Shown: positions 21,834 to 34,240, numbered from the stretch's first letter. The stretch is 64,000 nucleotides of DNA from Cryptomeria japonica (GCF_030272615.1 NC_081406.1:211084997-211148996), one strand, 5' to 3'. Numbers and translations: made by a program. The notes: generated by a model from the sequence alone, not told the origin.

Positions 21834-24800
21834 CTATATTAGTGCTTTAGATACTTCCTTCCGTAGAGATGCTAGATAGTCCAATCTTGGACTTAGTTTT
21901 GATCTCAGATGCTTTGCCTTATTTACTATTCTTTCTTTCTCTCTTTTCAATTTAAGTAGTTCTTCCTCAAAATTTGTTATCTTCTTCTCAAAAGATGGTA
22001 GTGTATTAGGTGAGTTGACAAAACTATCTGCAAGTTTATTGATCTCATCCTGTACCTTGCTCATTTTCTTGTCTATATCTACAGTCAAAAAGTTTGTTTT
22101 ATAGGTATCTTTGTATAGATTTTTGTACTCTTTCAATAAATTACATAATTCTGGTAGAAGTGTGTCAAAATCTCTTTTACACTTCTTTATTTGCTCATCA
22201 AAGAATTTCTGTTTTTCAATTTCTACCTTATCCTTCAATGACTCTTCTTTTATTTTCTCAATGTTTTCTGAGATATATTTACACAGTGTATCAAGTTGTC
22301 CTAAAGAATCTTTGTTGTCTATATTACAATTGGGAGCAATTACCTTCAAAATTGGTATGGTATCATCAATTTCTTTGTAAGCTTGTGAGCTGCAATTGGT
22401 TATTTTCTTGATAGAATCTAATAGTACCTCAGTCACATTAGTTGATTTGTAGCCTGATGATGAATCAACAATCTGAGTACCGGTGGAAGTAACCAAGCTT
22501 GTATTGACCTCTGGTAGGTCTATTTGTGTCTGCATTTCTTTAAGCAATGATTTTTCTACTTCACTAGTTGCCGGTGGTACTGTTTCCTTATGTGCCCGTT
22601 CCTGTTGTTGTTGTTGTTGCTGTTCTGGAGCCTTTTGCTCTGTTTATTCCTCTATTTGTTGCATTGCCTCAGTCTGAGTCTGAGTCTCTACCTTTTTCTC
22701 TTTGTCTTCTACCGGTTTCTCCTGTGTGTTATCAGTTTCCTCAGCTACCGGAGGCTCACTAGCCATATCAGTCTTATCAGTTGTATCTTTGTCTACCACT
22801 ATGTTGATCTTTTGAGTATCAACATCCACAGTATATAAAACTTCAGGATTAGGATTATCATCCTTTGCATCCATACTCTCAGCTATCAGTTGATCTTCTA
22901 TAGTTGTTGATTTTACCGGTGGAGTAATTAAAGGAGGTGGGGGTAAGTTGTCTCTAACCTTGATACTAGGTCTACCAACTTTTCTTTTCCCCTTGTCTCT
23001 ATCTTTCTGATAAACTTTTATGGGTTTGGGGTTCCTGTACTCTTCTTGTTTTTCTTTCTCAACTAGGAATATATCCCATCCATTTTCTGTCTCCTCTGTC
23101 ACCTCATTAACTCCTCCTACCATTAAAGCAACATGCCGGTGTGCAGTAGAAAATATTGTCCGGTTGGCTTGAGCAATTAGGTCATCAATTTCTTGGGGAG
23201 AGTTTACCGGATAAACAACAAGTAACTTTCCAATTTTTATTTTCTTATCTAGTTCTATTAATGCTTGTCTTCTAGCTTCTAGTCTTTTAAATAGCTCATC
23301 TTAAATTTCATTGACTACTTCCATCAAAAACTTCTTATACATATCCATGTGCAATATAACACTATTTTCAAATTGCTCTTTTTCATCAGCTGTTAAGGTG
23401 TCATATATTTTCTCTATGTTCTTCAATTTACCTTCCTCTGTGATTTCATTCAGCAGTATCTCAAGAGGGGCCAAGTCTTTGTTTGTCTTCTTCTTCTTCT
23501 TGGGTGTCAGTTTCTTCTTTGGTGTAGTCTTTCTTACCGAAGATCTCATTGCTTGTTGCTTTTGTCTTGTCCTCCTAGGTGAGGGCGAGGGTGTGGTTGG
23601 CAGTGAGGGATCTCTTTTCCTTACTACTCTTTTGAAAGTTGCAGGCATGTCACTCCCTGAAGAAGTACCTACCGGTGATAGGTGAGTTTCAGGTTGTGGA
23701 GCTGCTAACTCATCCTTTGTTATACCATTTTTCTTCAATACATCTTCTTTGATGGCTTTTGCTTGTCTAGAACCTTTCCTTACAACTGCCTCAACCTTTT
23801 TCACTCTTTTCTTTGATCGTATTTGGCTTTCAATGGTTTTTGCACTACCAAATACTTCTTCCTTAGGTTCTCTAGGGGCTTCCAGAAGTGCTTTAGCATA
23901 TGTTTCAACTATGTGATCATCTATTTCATAGCCCATCTCGATTACCCAAACTATCCTAGGGATGAATGCTTCCATCCAGATTTCATCTTTCTTGATGACA
24001 AAGCATATTTCATCTTTGTATTTGTTGACAATCTTTTGTGATAACCTTATTCTTTTCTTCATTTTGGCCTTTAATGCTTGAAAGAAGTCATGAATATTGT
24101 TTTCCTTGTTTTCACCCATGTTATTGAATAGTTCTGTTAACTATTTGCCTACCAGTATATCATATCCAAGTTTTTTTTAGCCTATACCGGGAACCTGTTT
24201 TGCTATATGTAGCATCAGACATACTAACAGATTTCCAAACCTGAAAGTTCCTTTCTTGTCCTTCTTAATCTTTCCAAGGTTGTCAATTAATTCATCTTTT
24301 AACCACTCACATACATCAATTTTTGCATTATCTATGACCATATCATAAGCACTCTTAATGCATAAACTTGAAACTGAATTGAGTCTATTTGCATGAGTAG
24401 CTTTATACCCTAATATCATGCTAATGAATCTCACATTAATGTCTGTTACATCATTAACTCTTAGGGACCTCTTATCGAATGTTGCACCAGTTAGGTTTGT
24501 AACTAGGTCATTGGAAACCTTCTTGGTTTTATCTGGTCTTTTACCGGTGGTTGGTAACCCCGTGACAACTTTCACAGCTTCCTTGGTGATTTTGTGGACT
24601 ACGTCTAACCGGAAAAACTCACCATGTACCCTGCTTAAGACTATCCTAATCACATCCTTTGGAAATTCAGGAATGCTAAGGATCTCTGTAAATCCTAGGG
24701 TCTCAATGATCTTGTGTTCATCTTTTACATTGTCGGTTTTATCACATATCACAGTTTTAAACATGGTTTTAATTTCTTCATCTCCTAGTTCCTCAATGTT

Positions 24801-24983
24801 GCAATGGATGTACATTCTGGGGTCTTCAGCATAAACAACTCCCTTATGAATTTGAGAAAAAGCACCTAAGGTATCATCTTTCTTAGCTACCTCAGGAACT
24901 AACTGAAATACGGGCCTAGGTCTTTTTATCACTTCAACAACAGTAGGGTTTGCTATATAATCAATTGTAGAGGTGGATGCCAT
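21834..24983 (-). pseudogene. ~1050-codon ORF of unknown function in a pol-less LTR element
   Basis: ATG at 24983 opens a single frame to 21834, interrupted only by stops at 24177-24179, 24141-24143, 23301-23303 and 22644-22646. The reading between stops stays coherent, so the ancestral protein was about 1049 residues. The N-terminal ~270 residues are globular: VIRIVLSRVHGEFFRLDVVH, ITKEAVKVVTGLPTTGK, FRFGNLLVCLMLHIAKQVPG. A basic middle follows (TPKKKLTPKKKKKTNK), with acidic and glutamine-rich stretches. The C-terminal ~250 residues are predicted coiled coil (FEKKITNFEEELLKLKREKE). There are no catalytic motifs. The position (3' of gag, before the 3' LTR) fits an env-like or accessory ORF. 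The 'VxxVTGLP' head resembles the ORFs at 11322 and 8190. I do not know its function. Confidence 0.7.
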
Positions 24984-25279
24984 GATTAAATACCTTTTAC
25001 TGCCTTTAGGATGGATGATTGCTTGGAGTGTTCTTGCTTCTTTCTTGAAATGCCTTAGCTCAAAATCTTCGCGCTCTTCGTAAATTTGAAATCTCAGTGA
25101 AATGAAATGGAGCCAAAACCTTAATTTTGTCTATTCGCCATCTACCATATTAATTGCATGCCGGTTAAGTATTCACTTAACATTGTTTGCCAGTAATAAG
25201 TAATTTCCAACTTCTTATCTCTAACCGAGGGAATAATAGCACGTGTCAATAGATTGCCAAACCCTCAAGGAAATTTTCT

Positions 25280-26437
25280 TCAATTTGATGAAGAACTTCC
25301 TGCCGGTGGAGCACTACTCTGTCGTTCTGGTGAAGCATCACTCTGTTCTGTCAGTGAAGCATTGGTTGGTTCTACTGGTGGAGGAGTATTCCCAATATTT
25401 AGATCAGCTTTTCTAATCCATTGTTTTGAGAATTCTTTCTTAACCTCTTCAACTTTTTCTTTTCCTTTCAAGCTAGAACTTTTGTTGTTTACCGGTGTTC
25501 CTTTACTTCTACAAAATTTAGCAATATGCCCAATCTTGTTACATGCATAACAAGTTACATTATTCTTCTGAATAGCTTTTCCATAACCTATGTCAGTTTG
25601 TGTTCTGCATTGATTAGAAAAATGTCCAAATCTTCCACAAACATAACATCTCACATTCATTCTGCAGTTTTCAGAGTTGTGACCAACTTTGTTGCATTTA
25701 GAACATTGATCGATAGGTGTGTTGATATTTTGATAATTTCTAGATCTACATTCATTTGCTCTATGACCATACTTATTACAGTTAAAGCATTTTCCATTGA
25801 ATTTATAAGCATTAAGTTGTCTTACCGGTTTGCTGTGATCCTGAGTATTTGCAGTACCGAAGCTTTCACCAACTTCAAAGCCAATTCCAGAAGTGTCACC
25901 TTTAGGTTTTTGATTCTTCAGCAAGGTGCCAAGTTCCTCTAAGCTTTTCTTGAATTTTTCTTTATGTTGATTTGCAGTTTCTAGTTCTCTTTCTAAGACT
26001 TATTTTTGTCTCATCAGTTCATTTGAGTCATTCTGAGTATGCATCAGATCTGTCTTCAACATGTCATTTTCATAGCTAAGTCTTGTGTTCTCATTTCCTG
26101 CATCACTTAGTCTTCTGGTCAATTCTTCTTCATTCTTCTTCCTATCCTCAATCTCTTTGAAAAATCTCATAGTCATATCCTGCATCTCATTCTTTGTTGT
26201 CATGATCTCTTATTTCAACTCGCTTATCATATCATTAAGTGATTCCTTTTCGTCATTCTCATTTTGCAATTTTTCACAAAGTTCTCTTCTCTTATTTCTT
26301 GCAACAGTAAAATTTTCTTGAAGTGCCTGAATGATATCCTGAGCTGCCCTTAAATTATCTTCTAGTTTGATATTTTTCAATTTTTCTGCATCATAGTCTG
26401 TAAGAGCTCCTTCAAGTTGCTTCATTAGATTTTCCAT
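25280..26437 (-). pseudogene. Gag-like protein with coiled coil and four CCHC zinc knuckles
   Basis: ATG at 26437 starts a frame to 25280 with TAA at 26210-26212 and 26000-26002, giving about 385 codons originally. The N-terminal half is coiled coil (KNIKLEDNLRAAQDIIQALQ; RRLSDAGNENTRLSYENDML). The C-terminal half has four CX2CX4HX4C knuckles in a row: CFNCNKYGHRANEC, CSKCNKVGHNSENC, CYVCGRFGHFSNQC and CYACNKIGHIAKFC. These bind nucleic acid and would package element RNA. Four knuckles is more than the one usual in Copia gag. The Copia gag core domain (UBN2 type) is not recognisable, so the protein may be a replaced or shortened gag. A proline/serine-rich tail follows. Confidence 0.85.
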
Positions 26438-26494
26438 CTTTACCGGTGTCAAGATCTTCCTCAAGCTATTAGACTTTTGAAAATAGAGGACCGA

Positions 26495-26506
26495 ACTCTG
26501 ATACCA
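26495..26506 (-). promoter_or_regulatory. Primer binding site, initiator-Met tRNA
   Basis: The minus strand reads TGGTATCAGAGT two bases after the 5' LTR, complementary to the 3' end of plant initiator Met tRNA except at the last base. Confidence 0.9.
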
Positions 26507-26508
26507 AT

Positions 26509-27306
26509 TGTTAGGAATCCCACAGATACTGAAGGGGGGGGGCGGTGAATCAGTATCTGACCGGTATATATAATTTCTTAACTTAAAACATGCAGAACAT
26601 AATATAACAATGTATCGATATGCAAGAAATAATGCAATAAACAAAATCAAGAACATCCACATGAAAAGCACACCATAACACAAGATTTTAACGAGGAAAC
26701 CCGGTGTGGGAAAAGCCTTGATGGGATTTGTGACCCACAATATTCACTCACTGGCCAATAAGAGAATATTACTTACAATAGGGGCCTGCACATGCAGGAA
26801 GGGCAACTGCCTAGAGCTCACTGCTCAATGGGAAGTCTCACTGACTTACAATGAGGATTATACAAATCCAATATCTTGTACTGCTTTACAATAGCATCTT
26901 CAATGCTAGATTCAGTACCGGTTCTTGCTATGTTCTTTACATATACCCCTTAACCTATATTTCGCATAATAGGTCTGCCTAATATTTTCCTTATTACTTA
27001 TATTTCCTATATCAAATGTCTACAATGATCTCTTTTATATATAAGAGTCATTTTACAATTTGCCAAGTCGGCTTACACATTTTTACAATAATAAACAAAA
27101 TATAATATAACAAAATCCTGTCGGCCTTTGTGCCAGTATACTTCCTTTCTTCTATGCCGGTGCCGATGTCTTGAGTGTCAATGTAGAGTGTGATCTGCTG
27201 ATGCCGGTATAATGCCTTTGCCGGTGCCATAAGATTGCAAGGTTGTCATCAATGACAAAACCTTCAATCACATACAATGTCTCATTGGAGTGTGCATATG
27301 CCAACA
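26509..27306 (-). repeat. 5' LTR of the non-autonomous element
   Basis: Runs TGTTAGGAATCC to CCAACA. The hairpin AGATACTGA / TCAGTATCT at 26524-26558 is better paired than in the 3' copy. The duplication CCTTT follows at 27307. Confidence 0.93.
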
Positions 27307-27311
27307 CCTTT

Positions 27312-28685
27312 TACATAAAAAATGACTCCCTATAAGTATGTGAATCCATAGGCACATATGAAAGGACACACCCTCTCATACACAGGAGGGAGTTACAAAC
27401 AGTTGTTTTCCAAAGGACACACCCTTTAGTTTATAGATATAATTTAAAAGGAAAACCCTAAAACACCATACTAAATAATGCTTTAATAATATATCCTTTA
27501 TCCTCCGCTTTGATAACATTTGTCGACAAATATTCATCATCCAGTTTTGATAAAATATCCTGCACACAAACTAAACTAATGAGGTTCTTTAATTAAAATT
27601 TAATCTCACTCTACCTTCCATTAGGGTTAGCTTGGGATAATTAAGGTAAAATAACTTCTCTCTGATAAAGCATACATCATCCTAAAATATCAATGTAATA
27701 ATCTTGTTTTACTTGAGATATTTTACGGATGATAAATGATAATTAAGTTTCCTAAGTAAGAAATACTCCCTCTTAATATTTGCCCAAGAAATTTAATTTT
27801 TTGCACATATAGTGAAACATAATTAGACATTCATTCATTTCTCAATAAATAGAATTTACCCTTAGATATTAAATTTATTGATTAAGGGTAAAACATTTAC
27901 AAAAGAATAAAAGAATATAATATTTAAAATCCAATGTTATCCATATTTCCTTAGGGTAAAAAGAAACCTTCTCTAACAAAATGCATTTTCTCTTTTAATA
28001 AAATGCTTCTTTGTAATTATAATACTCATATTTTGAAAAATAAGTTTTACCCCACCATATAATAAATTCAATAATTTTGGAGGGTAAAAATATTTATAAG
28101 AAGGAGATAATGTTTATAATGGCAACAAACATTCTAATGATCTTAAAAAATATTTGGTATATTTGTTTATAATTTCTCAAAAGGAAAAGATGAAAAATAT
28201 TGTCAAAATAAACTTATTTTCCAAAATGCTTTAATAATTTCAAACATTATATCTCAAAATATCAAAATACTATCTCTGTATAGGAAAACTCCCTGTTCCC
28301 TAATGTGCCTAAGGAGAAATCTGATTTTTCATATATGTAATCATCCTGCACAAAAACCAATATAGTAAGATATACTAATAAATCAGAAATCATTTTGTTA
28401 GGGATAAAATAATATAAATATTTTAGTTCATTCCCTACACAAAAATGTCTATTACATAACTCTACCCTAAAGAAAATATATTTCACCTCCGCATATATAT
28501 TAGGGTAAAATTATAAATGTCACCATGATACCATTATGATTTTTACAAATGAAAAGATTATTTTAAAAAAATTGCAAAGAATTTTCAAATATAAAAACTT
28601 AAACACTTACTCATTTTACAAAAATTAAAATAATATTACCTCATTTATAAAGGCTATTCTAAGTCACCCCTATACCCAATGACTT
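27312..28685. other. No gene recognised
   Basis: Strongly AT-rich DNA with the phrase TAGGGTAAAA repeated irregularly. No domain is recognised in any short frame. It probably continues the sequence interrupted at 20690. Confidence 0.6.
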
Positions 28686-28689
28686 AAAA

Positions 28690-29490
28690 TGAAAATGTGA
28701 TCTCTCCCAATGTCTTCATCGAGGTAACTTTGGCTATCGGGGAAGGCTGTTTTATGTTATCCCAATGCCCGATGAAAAAAAAGGTTAGGGCAGTTTCAGT
28801 GGTTATCATATCCCACGCTCGTGGGACAAAGATTTCTTTTTTAAAAAATTGGCTACATTTTATGGAATGCATCAGTGACAACTTCAGGGAGGTTCTTAAA
28901 TCTGAAAATATTCGCAACACGATCAATAGGAGCGGTGTACTGATTTGCATTCATCTGTTTGAAATGATTGTGCTTGTTGTGTTATGACTTGTTGCAAGGG
29001 AGCAAATACATGCATCCATAATGACTCGAGTTCTCTATTTGCATGCTCTGCTAGAAGAACCGTTATAACCGTACTCAAGGCTTCAATAAGTTGCAAGGCA
29101 TCATCGTTGGACAGCTTGTAATTACTTTGTCCACTCACAACCTCATGATAAATCATAAAAAGGCCCTCTAGTGAACTAGCTAATTTGTCCCTGCAAGCAT
29201 CGCAAACATTTTGCAATGCCAATGAAGCTACAGTTGAAACATCCAATGCTGCAGTCACGCCTCTAATCAGAACTTCTATAATGGAAGGCAGGAATGATGG
29301 TGCACTAGGTGCACTTCCTAGCCATTTTGTATATCCCGTAATGATCAAACACTCCGTGTGAAGAAATTTAAACTAAAGAGGTAATTTTGGTAGCAAGTCC
29401 ATAACTTGTGGCATTACAACTTCACAAGCTTCAATCTTTAGTACAAATTTCATAATCTCCTCTTGAAAAGATGATGAAAGTTCGCTCTAA
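28690..29490 (-). pseudogene. MOS14: MOS14 / transportin-SR-like importin-beta fragment
   Basis: Transportin-SR (TNPO3; MOS14 in Arabidopsis) imports serine/arginine-rich splicing factors into the nucleus. The minus strand reads EEIMKFVLKIEACEVVMPQV, MDLLPKLP, then YTKWLGSAPSAPSFLPSII, NVCDACRDKLASSLEGLF, YHEVVSGQSNYKLSNDDALQ and LIEALSTVITVLLAEHANRE, then PIDRVANIFRF, LPEVVTDAF and, after stops, RAWDM. This is the order of the HEAT-repeat middle of MOS14-type proteins. Breaks include TAG after LPKLPL near 29372, a stop where Trp is expected after DAFHKM, and a shift near 28830. Only a fragment of a ~950-residue protein is present. Nearby CATCGG motifs (28720-28780 and 29640-29680) recall the array beside the clathrin pseudogene, which hints at transposon capture. 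Confidence 0.72.
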
Positions 29491-32280
29491 TATTTATAAA
29501 GCTAGGCATATGTGACATGGTCTCGAGAACAAGGCTAGATGACGTCTTTTGCATTAGCGGCTGATCCAAAGCCAAATCCTACAACAATAGATCCGTCTAT
29601 AGCCCCATTAATTAACATCAACAGAATTCTCATCGATGAATCGAGGAAGGCCAAAAACACCTATGTCGATACCCGATGGGTTTCACCCTTGCAAATGCCA
29701 CTTTAATTAAAATAATTTACTTTTTTGGAAAACTTTTATTCCTTTTGAGATAAACTCAGTATTTCCTTTTGCAAACTGCTTCAAACTATGCAAAAAACTA
29801 AAAAAATTAAATTTTCCTACGGCTCATTCTGGTATAATTTCATTGCCGACTAACCAGGCATCCAATTACCACGAAACTTGGCCAAAAGTTATGACAATTT
29901 AAATAAAACATGGGTTTTATTTCAAATTTCAATTAACTCGCCAAATTTTGGTACTTGCTTTGTAAACTGGTCTGTCGGAGCTAGTCGCATGCAATATAAA
30001 TTTTAAATTAATACATCAAATGACCTCTGATCTCGGTGAAAATTAAAATGGAAGCAATTGACATAAAAATATTAGGTGGGTTGTCCTCCGATCGTTCAAA
30101 TTCAAAACTTTTTTCCGATGCATTTTTATGTCAAGATTAGTCAGGAAACAATTAAAAAGCATATCAGAACTTCTTTGATCCTTGCGAAATCGCTCAGGGT
30201 CATAATCCCATATACCAAAAAAGCTTTCACCAACTGGTTTCTTGAGATCATTATTGAGTGCAAATATTTTGATCACCAAAGTTGACAATTTTTCATTTAT
30301 GAAATTTTCACTGGCATAAACATTTGAAAACTGCCTTTGGTCTTGCTTTCAAAAACATATCAGATGGGTTGATGAAGGTTTGAAACCTGGAGTGATTTTG
30401 CCTTTGCAACCACATACATACCTGGAAATCGACCACCTTGTTCATGCACCAAACCCGGTTTCTTAGAGTTGGAAATGGAAGAACCTGCTTGATTATGATT
30501 GAACATAGAAATCTGTTTTTTGGCTTGAATCTGGAACTCCAGAATTTTTAAATTTTAGGGTTCCAACAGTACCTTTTCATACAATTGGTTTTAGAAGATG
30601 GATAATTAAAGCTGAAAAAGACATACACTAGCTAGAATCCTACAAATATATTAACGAAAGTAATAATTCATGAGAATCTAATTTTTTTCTTAGTTTCTAT
30701 TGGCCTTCTCAAATGATAATAGTGGAAATGGGAAACAAGTCAAGTCTAGGTACGTCATTCTAATGGAAGCTATAGGTACATTTCTATAAGATCAGTCTCC
30801 AAGTGGGAGATGGTTTGCTGTGGATCTTAATTAGTATCCAAGTGGGAGATTGTTTGGTGTGGAGCTTAATCATTATCCAAATGAGAGATTATTGGTATGT
30901 GGCAAATAATCATGTTGCTGGGCTTAAATTTTGGTGACTTTGTCATTCGTATTTTCCTCCCAAATCAATTACAAGGGAGTGTAAGAGGTAGAGACTCTCT
31001 TGTGGGGCATAAGGGAGGATCCCATGGTAGTGGTTTGGGAACAACAACCCCAATGAGTCTTGCTAGGGGTAGTGCCCCTAATTGGGGGCTCAAGGGCAAT
31101 ACGCCTAAAGCACGAATTGTGTAAAATTTAATAAAGGAGTTGGCTATTATTTTGGTATGAAAATTGGCCTCTGTAAACCACCAAAATGGGCTTGATAAAA
31201 AATGGTTGTAGAATGTGAAATAACATCAAATTGTAATTTTATCTTCTTTGGATAATAAAAAGAAAGTGGAGGGTTGTTTCTCTGTGGATGTAGCCTGTAT
31301 TGAGTAAGCCACATTAATTTTGTGTATTACTGTAGATTGTTATTTTTTTGTTTATCCAACATTATATTCAATATTGTTTATTGCTCCTGCCTACATAAAC
31401 CCTGTTAATACATTGTGTGTTATTGCATATGCTAAACACATGCACCATTAAAATATGCATTGGACCATGTGTGATGCATGAAATGACATCTTCCACATAT
31501 TATGCTTGCATACATGCACAATACCTAGTAGGAATTGCCAAAATAATTCACTCCATACATGTTTGACACTTGTTATCATTCTTATCGTATATTCATGTAT
31601 AAATAAATGTACCATACTTTGTAAAGAAGAAAAAAATTGCTAGAATAATAAGATAGCACCTTCCAAAAATCTTGTTAAATTAGATGGATTGGAATTCCCC
31701 TAGTAATCACAAGAACCTATATTCCTATCCATATTCTCTATTATTCTACGTAACCCATTCCATTTATGAATAGGATACATATTTATCATATATTTTTTAT
31801 GTCTTTGTGATGCTTCTACACTTTGAGGGTGGTACTATATTTGAGGTATCCTTTTTCACATTAGTTCTTGTCATACAATCTTATGCTTTAACAACTAATG
31901 TGCAAGACTATCATCTAGTTCTAACCATAAATTTAATCATTCCTAACCCTAGATCAAGCCTCCTTGTGTAACTTCAAACCTAGATCAAGACTTCGTGACC
32001 TCACCTAGTCCAAATTTTTATGTCTATCAAGATTTATGAATAAACAATACCCTATGTTTCAAGATCATGTGTCAAGTTTAGATTCATGAATGTGGGGATC
32101 AAGGTCACACATCCAAGTTTGAACCCTGTCAAAATTTAATTCATTTTCTAATATGTTAGAGGTTCACAAGTGCAAATATGATACCAGATTCAATGATTGA
32201 TCAAACTGCAAATGTTACATCATAACATTTATTGTCACACAAAACTAAGCACCTCTTTCGCTCTTTGTAAATTTTAATAA
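29491..32280. other. No gene recognised; contains one LTR-like piece
   Basis: Mixed AT-rich sequence. I find no host gene or domain in the short frames at 30043-30288 or 30897-31124. The phrase CCAAGTGGGAGAT occurs at about 30799 and 30838, with a degenerate third copy near 30878, before a possible LTR at 30891. Confidence 0.5.
30891..31361 (+). repeat. Possible degenerate LTR with upstream purine tract
   Basis: A decayed purine tract (ATGAGAGAT) precedes TATTGGTATGTGGC, and the segment closes with TTTATCCAACA. The terminal dinucleotide TG is mutated to TA. Length and ends suit a small Copia LTR, but no partner or target duplication is seen. Confidence 0.3.
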
Positions 32281-32285
32281 ACATT
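32281..32285. other. Target site duplication ACATT (left)
   Basis: ACATT here is repeated at 56929-56933, proving that the LTRs at 32286 and 55711 bound a single insertion. Confidence 0.92.
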
Positions 32286-33491
32286 TGTTAGACAACTCAA
32301 ATAACCGAAAGACAACTGAGAGGGGGGAGGGGGGGTGAATCAGTTGTCACCAGATTACCGAAACCTTAAGCAATTAAAACTTTAATACTAGAACCCAAAA
32401 GATCATTATTGGAATGCATAAGCCAAATACCAAAATAGCGGATAAGCCAATTAAGAATAAACAATAATCAGAGAATAAATACCATCCACATGACACCAAG
32501 ATTTATACGTGGAAACCTAGTAAAGGGAAAAACCACAGTGGGAAGCCTACCCACAGTCAGATAATACTTCTATAGTAAGTATGTGAATTATAATTGAGGG
32601 GCCTGCACTTGAAGGAAGGCCAACAACCTAGAGCGCACTTCTCATCACAAAAGGAGTCTCACTGACTACATAGAAATCCATACTACAATCCGAAGAAATG
32701 AATGAACTGCAAAGATGACATCTCCTATGCTTGAATACAGTTCCGGTTAAGCTCAATACTAGAGGACTAAATCCTCTTACATAAACCCAACTCGATCACC
32801 AATGATCGACCAAATCCTTTGCTTGGATGATTATTACATTATTCTCACATTACATCCTCATATATGATCTACAATGAGATCTTACATCATATATATAAAA
32901 AACCCTTGACCATAAACAATAAGGTCGGCCATCGGACAATAAACCAATAACATAATTATAAAAAATAATGGCCAGAGACTAAACAAATAATATCCAACCC
33001 ATAAGACATCCTAGAAACACATCGAGAGGTCCAATCCACACATTACATTAAGCCGGTCCATAACCTAGATAATATCGGGACCCAATTTAGGTCCATAGGC
33101 TAAAACAACTATCTCCATCAACCAAGTCTTGAACATGATCGCCATCAACATCCTAAAACTCCACCAAAAGCTGTACCAATACCACTTATGCATATCATCA
33201 AATATCTTCATCAAAGCTTTGCCGGTGAAACCCTCGCTGGAACAACAAACCAAACTTTCTAGCAAACATGATAGCATCTGATCACCAGATCAAAACCAAC
33301 TGACTGAACATGAACATGAATAATCCAATTCCATAACCCAAACATACCGGATCATGATGATCCAATCCAATGAGAAACCAAACATCCTACCAGGACCAGA
33401 AGGATACCGGTAAACAACCAAAACAACTAGTGTTGATATCAATGACAAAACATCAATGCAACACATAATCAATTCCTCCAAATGGCCAACA
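32286..33491 (-). repeat. 3' LTR of the outer Copia element
   Basis: Begins TGTTAGACAACTC and ends GGCCAACA. The hairpin GACAACTGA / TCAGTTGTC lies at 32311-32348. Matches 55711-56928 along its length. Confidence 0.93.
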
Positions 33492-33503
33492 ATCTCCCCC
33501 TTT
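33492..33503 (-). promoter_or_regulatory. Polypurine tract of the outer Copia element
   Basis: AAAGGGGGAGAT on the minus strand, directly before the 3' LTR. Confidence 0.9.
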
Positions 33504-33879
33504 GGCATTGATGGCAACACTAGATGTGAAAAACATCCAAGTGCCAAGAAATTCCAAACAAGTCTCCTTGAATAGAAGACAACCAACAATCTCCCACACA
33601 AAGATATAGCGATGAAGTTTTGAAAAAAGACCAAACTCCCCCTGTGAATGATATCTCTGTAAAATCTTTGTTTTTCACATATATCTCTCCCCCTTTGACA
33701 TCAATCCCATAAGTCTGACAAAAATATCAAAGCAAAAGCCAAAAACCATTGAAACACAAGGCTAACTACTCCCCCTGAGTAGTAGTGTCCGCACATCAAT
33801 GTCGAAATGAATAATATCTTTGATAATGCATATCAGACTGATGCCAAATAGCATCAATCAGTTCTTTGTAGGAGGGGTA

Positions 33880-34048
33880 GAAACCCCTAATCTGTCTCTC
33901 AAGTACTTAAATGATTCTTTAGGCAAAGACTTAGTGAAAATATCCGCAATCTACTCTTTAATGTTCACATAAACCAATCTAACTTCATTTTCTTCCACCA
34001 CCTCTTTCAAAAAGTTATACTTGATAGATATGTGCTTTGTCTTATAGT
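33880..34048 (-). pseudogene. Outer Copia RNase H, C-terminal piece
   Basis: The minus strand resumes after the CACTA element with DYKTKHISIKYNFLKE, then a segment expected to read VNIKEQIADIFTKSLPKES (one Gln codon is now TAG), then the C-terminus. It joins exactly to the upstream piece ending at 50371 (DISKNLIFHS) once the CACTA element and one AGT copy are removed. Bases 33504-33880 are the 3' leader before the LTR, with several CTCCCCCT runs. Confidence 0.85.
34046..34048. other. Target site duplication AGT (left)
   Basis: AGT at 34046-34048 and 50368-50370 flanks the CACTA termini. A 3-bp duplication is the hallmark of this superfamily. Confidence 0.85.
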
Positions 34049-34240
34049 CACTGATACATTTGGCCTAAAATTCCGACGGAGAAGGTATATTGTGAACAAT
34101 TTTTTTTTTTTTTTAAATTGCCCACATTCGTCAGAATTCCGACGATAACTTAATATATGTTTTCGACAGAAAAGGATTTGGCAATGAAATTTGTGTTTTT
34201 TTACAAAAAGTGTCCGCATTCGTCGAAATTCCAACGACTG
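34049..34240 (+). repeat. Left terminal and subterminal region of the CACTA element
   Basis: Terminal repeat at 34049-34080, then motifs CGTCAGAATTCCGACG (about 34131) and CGTCGAAATTCCAACG (about 34213), separated by T-runs. Confidence 0.8.

Larger units (their letters stand above)
20691..27306 (-). mobile_element. Complete non-autonomous LTR retroelement, no pol
   Basis: Two LTRs of about 790-800 bases are flanked by a perfect 5-bp duplication. On the minus strand the order is LTR, primer site TGGTATCAGAG (initiator-Met tRNA), gag-like zinc-knuckle ORF, a very long ORF of unknown function, polypurine tract AAAGGGGGAGA, LTR. There is no protease, integrase, RT or RNase H, so it must borrow enzymes. 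Its primer site, purine tract and LTR modules match the Copia elements in the window, which makes a SIRE-like Copia the likely helper (inference). Both ORFs carry stops, so this copy is dead. Confidence 0.92.

Noticed and set aside
22094-22838. Plus-strand open frames of 60-105 codons, including a Cys/Leu-rich one
   Set aside because: They are antisense shadows of the long minus-strand ORF at 21834-24983; the Cys/Leu run is the reverse of a Gln-rich repeat.
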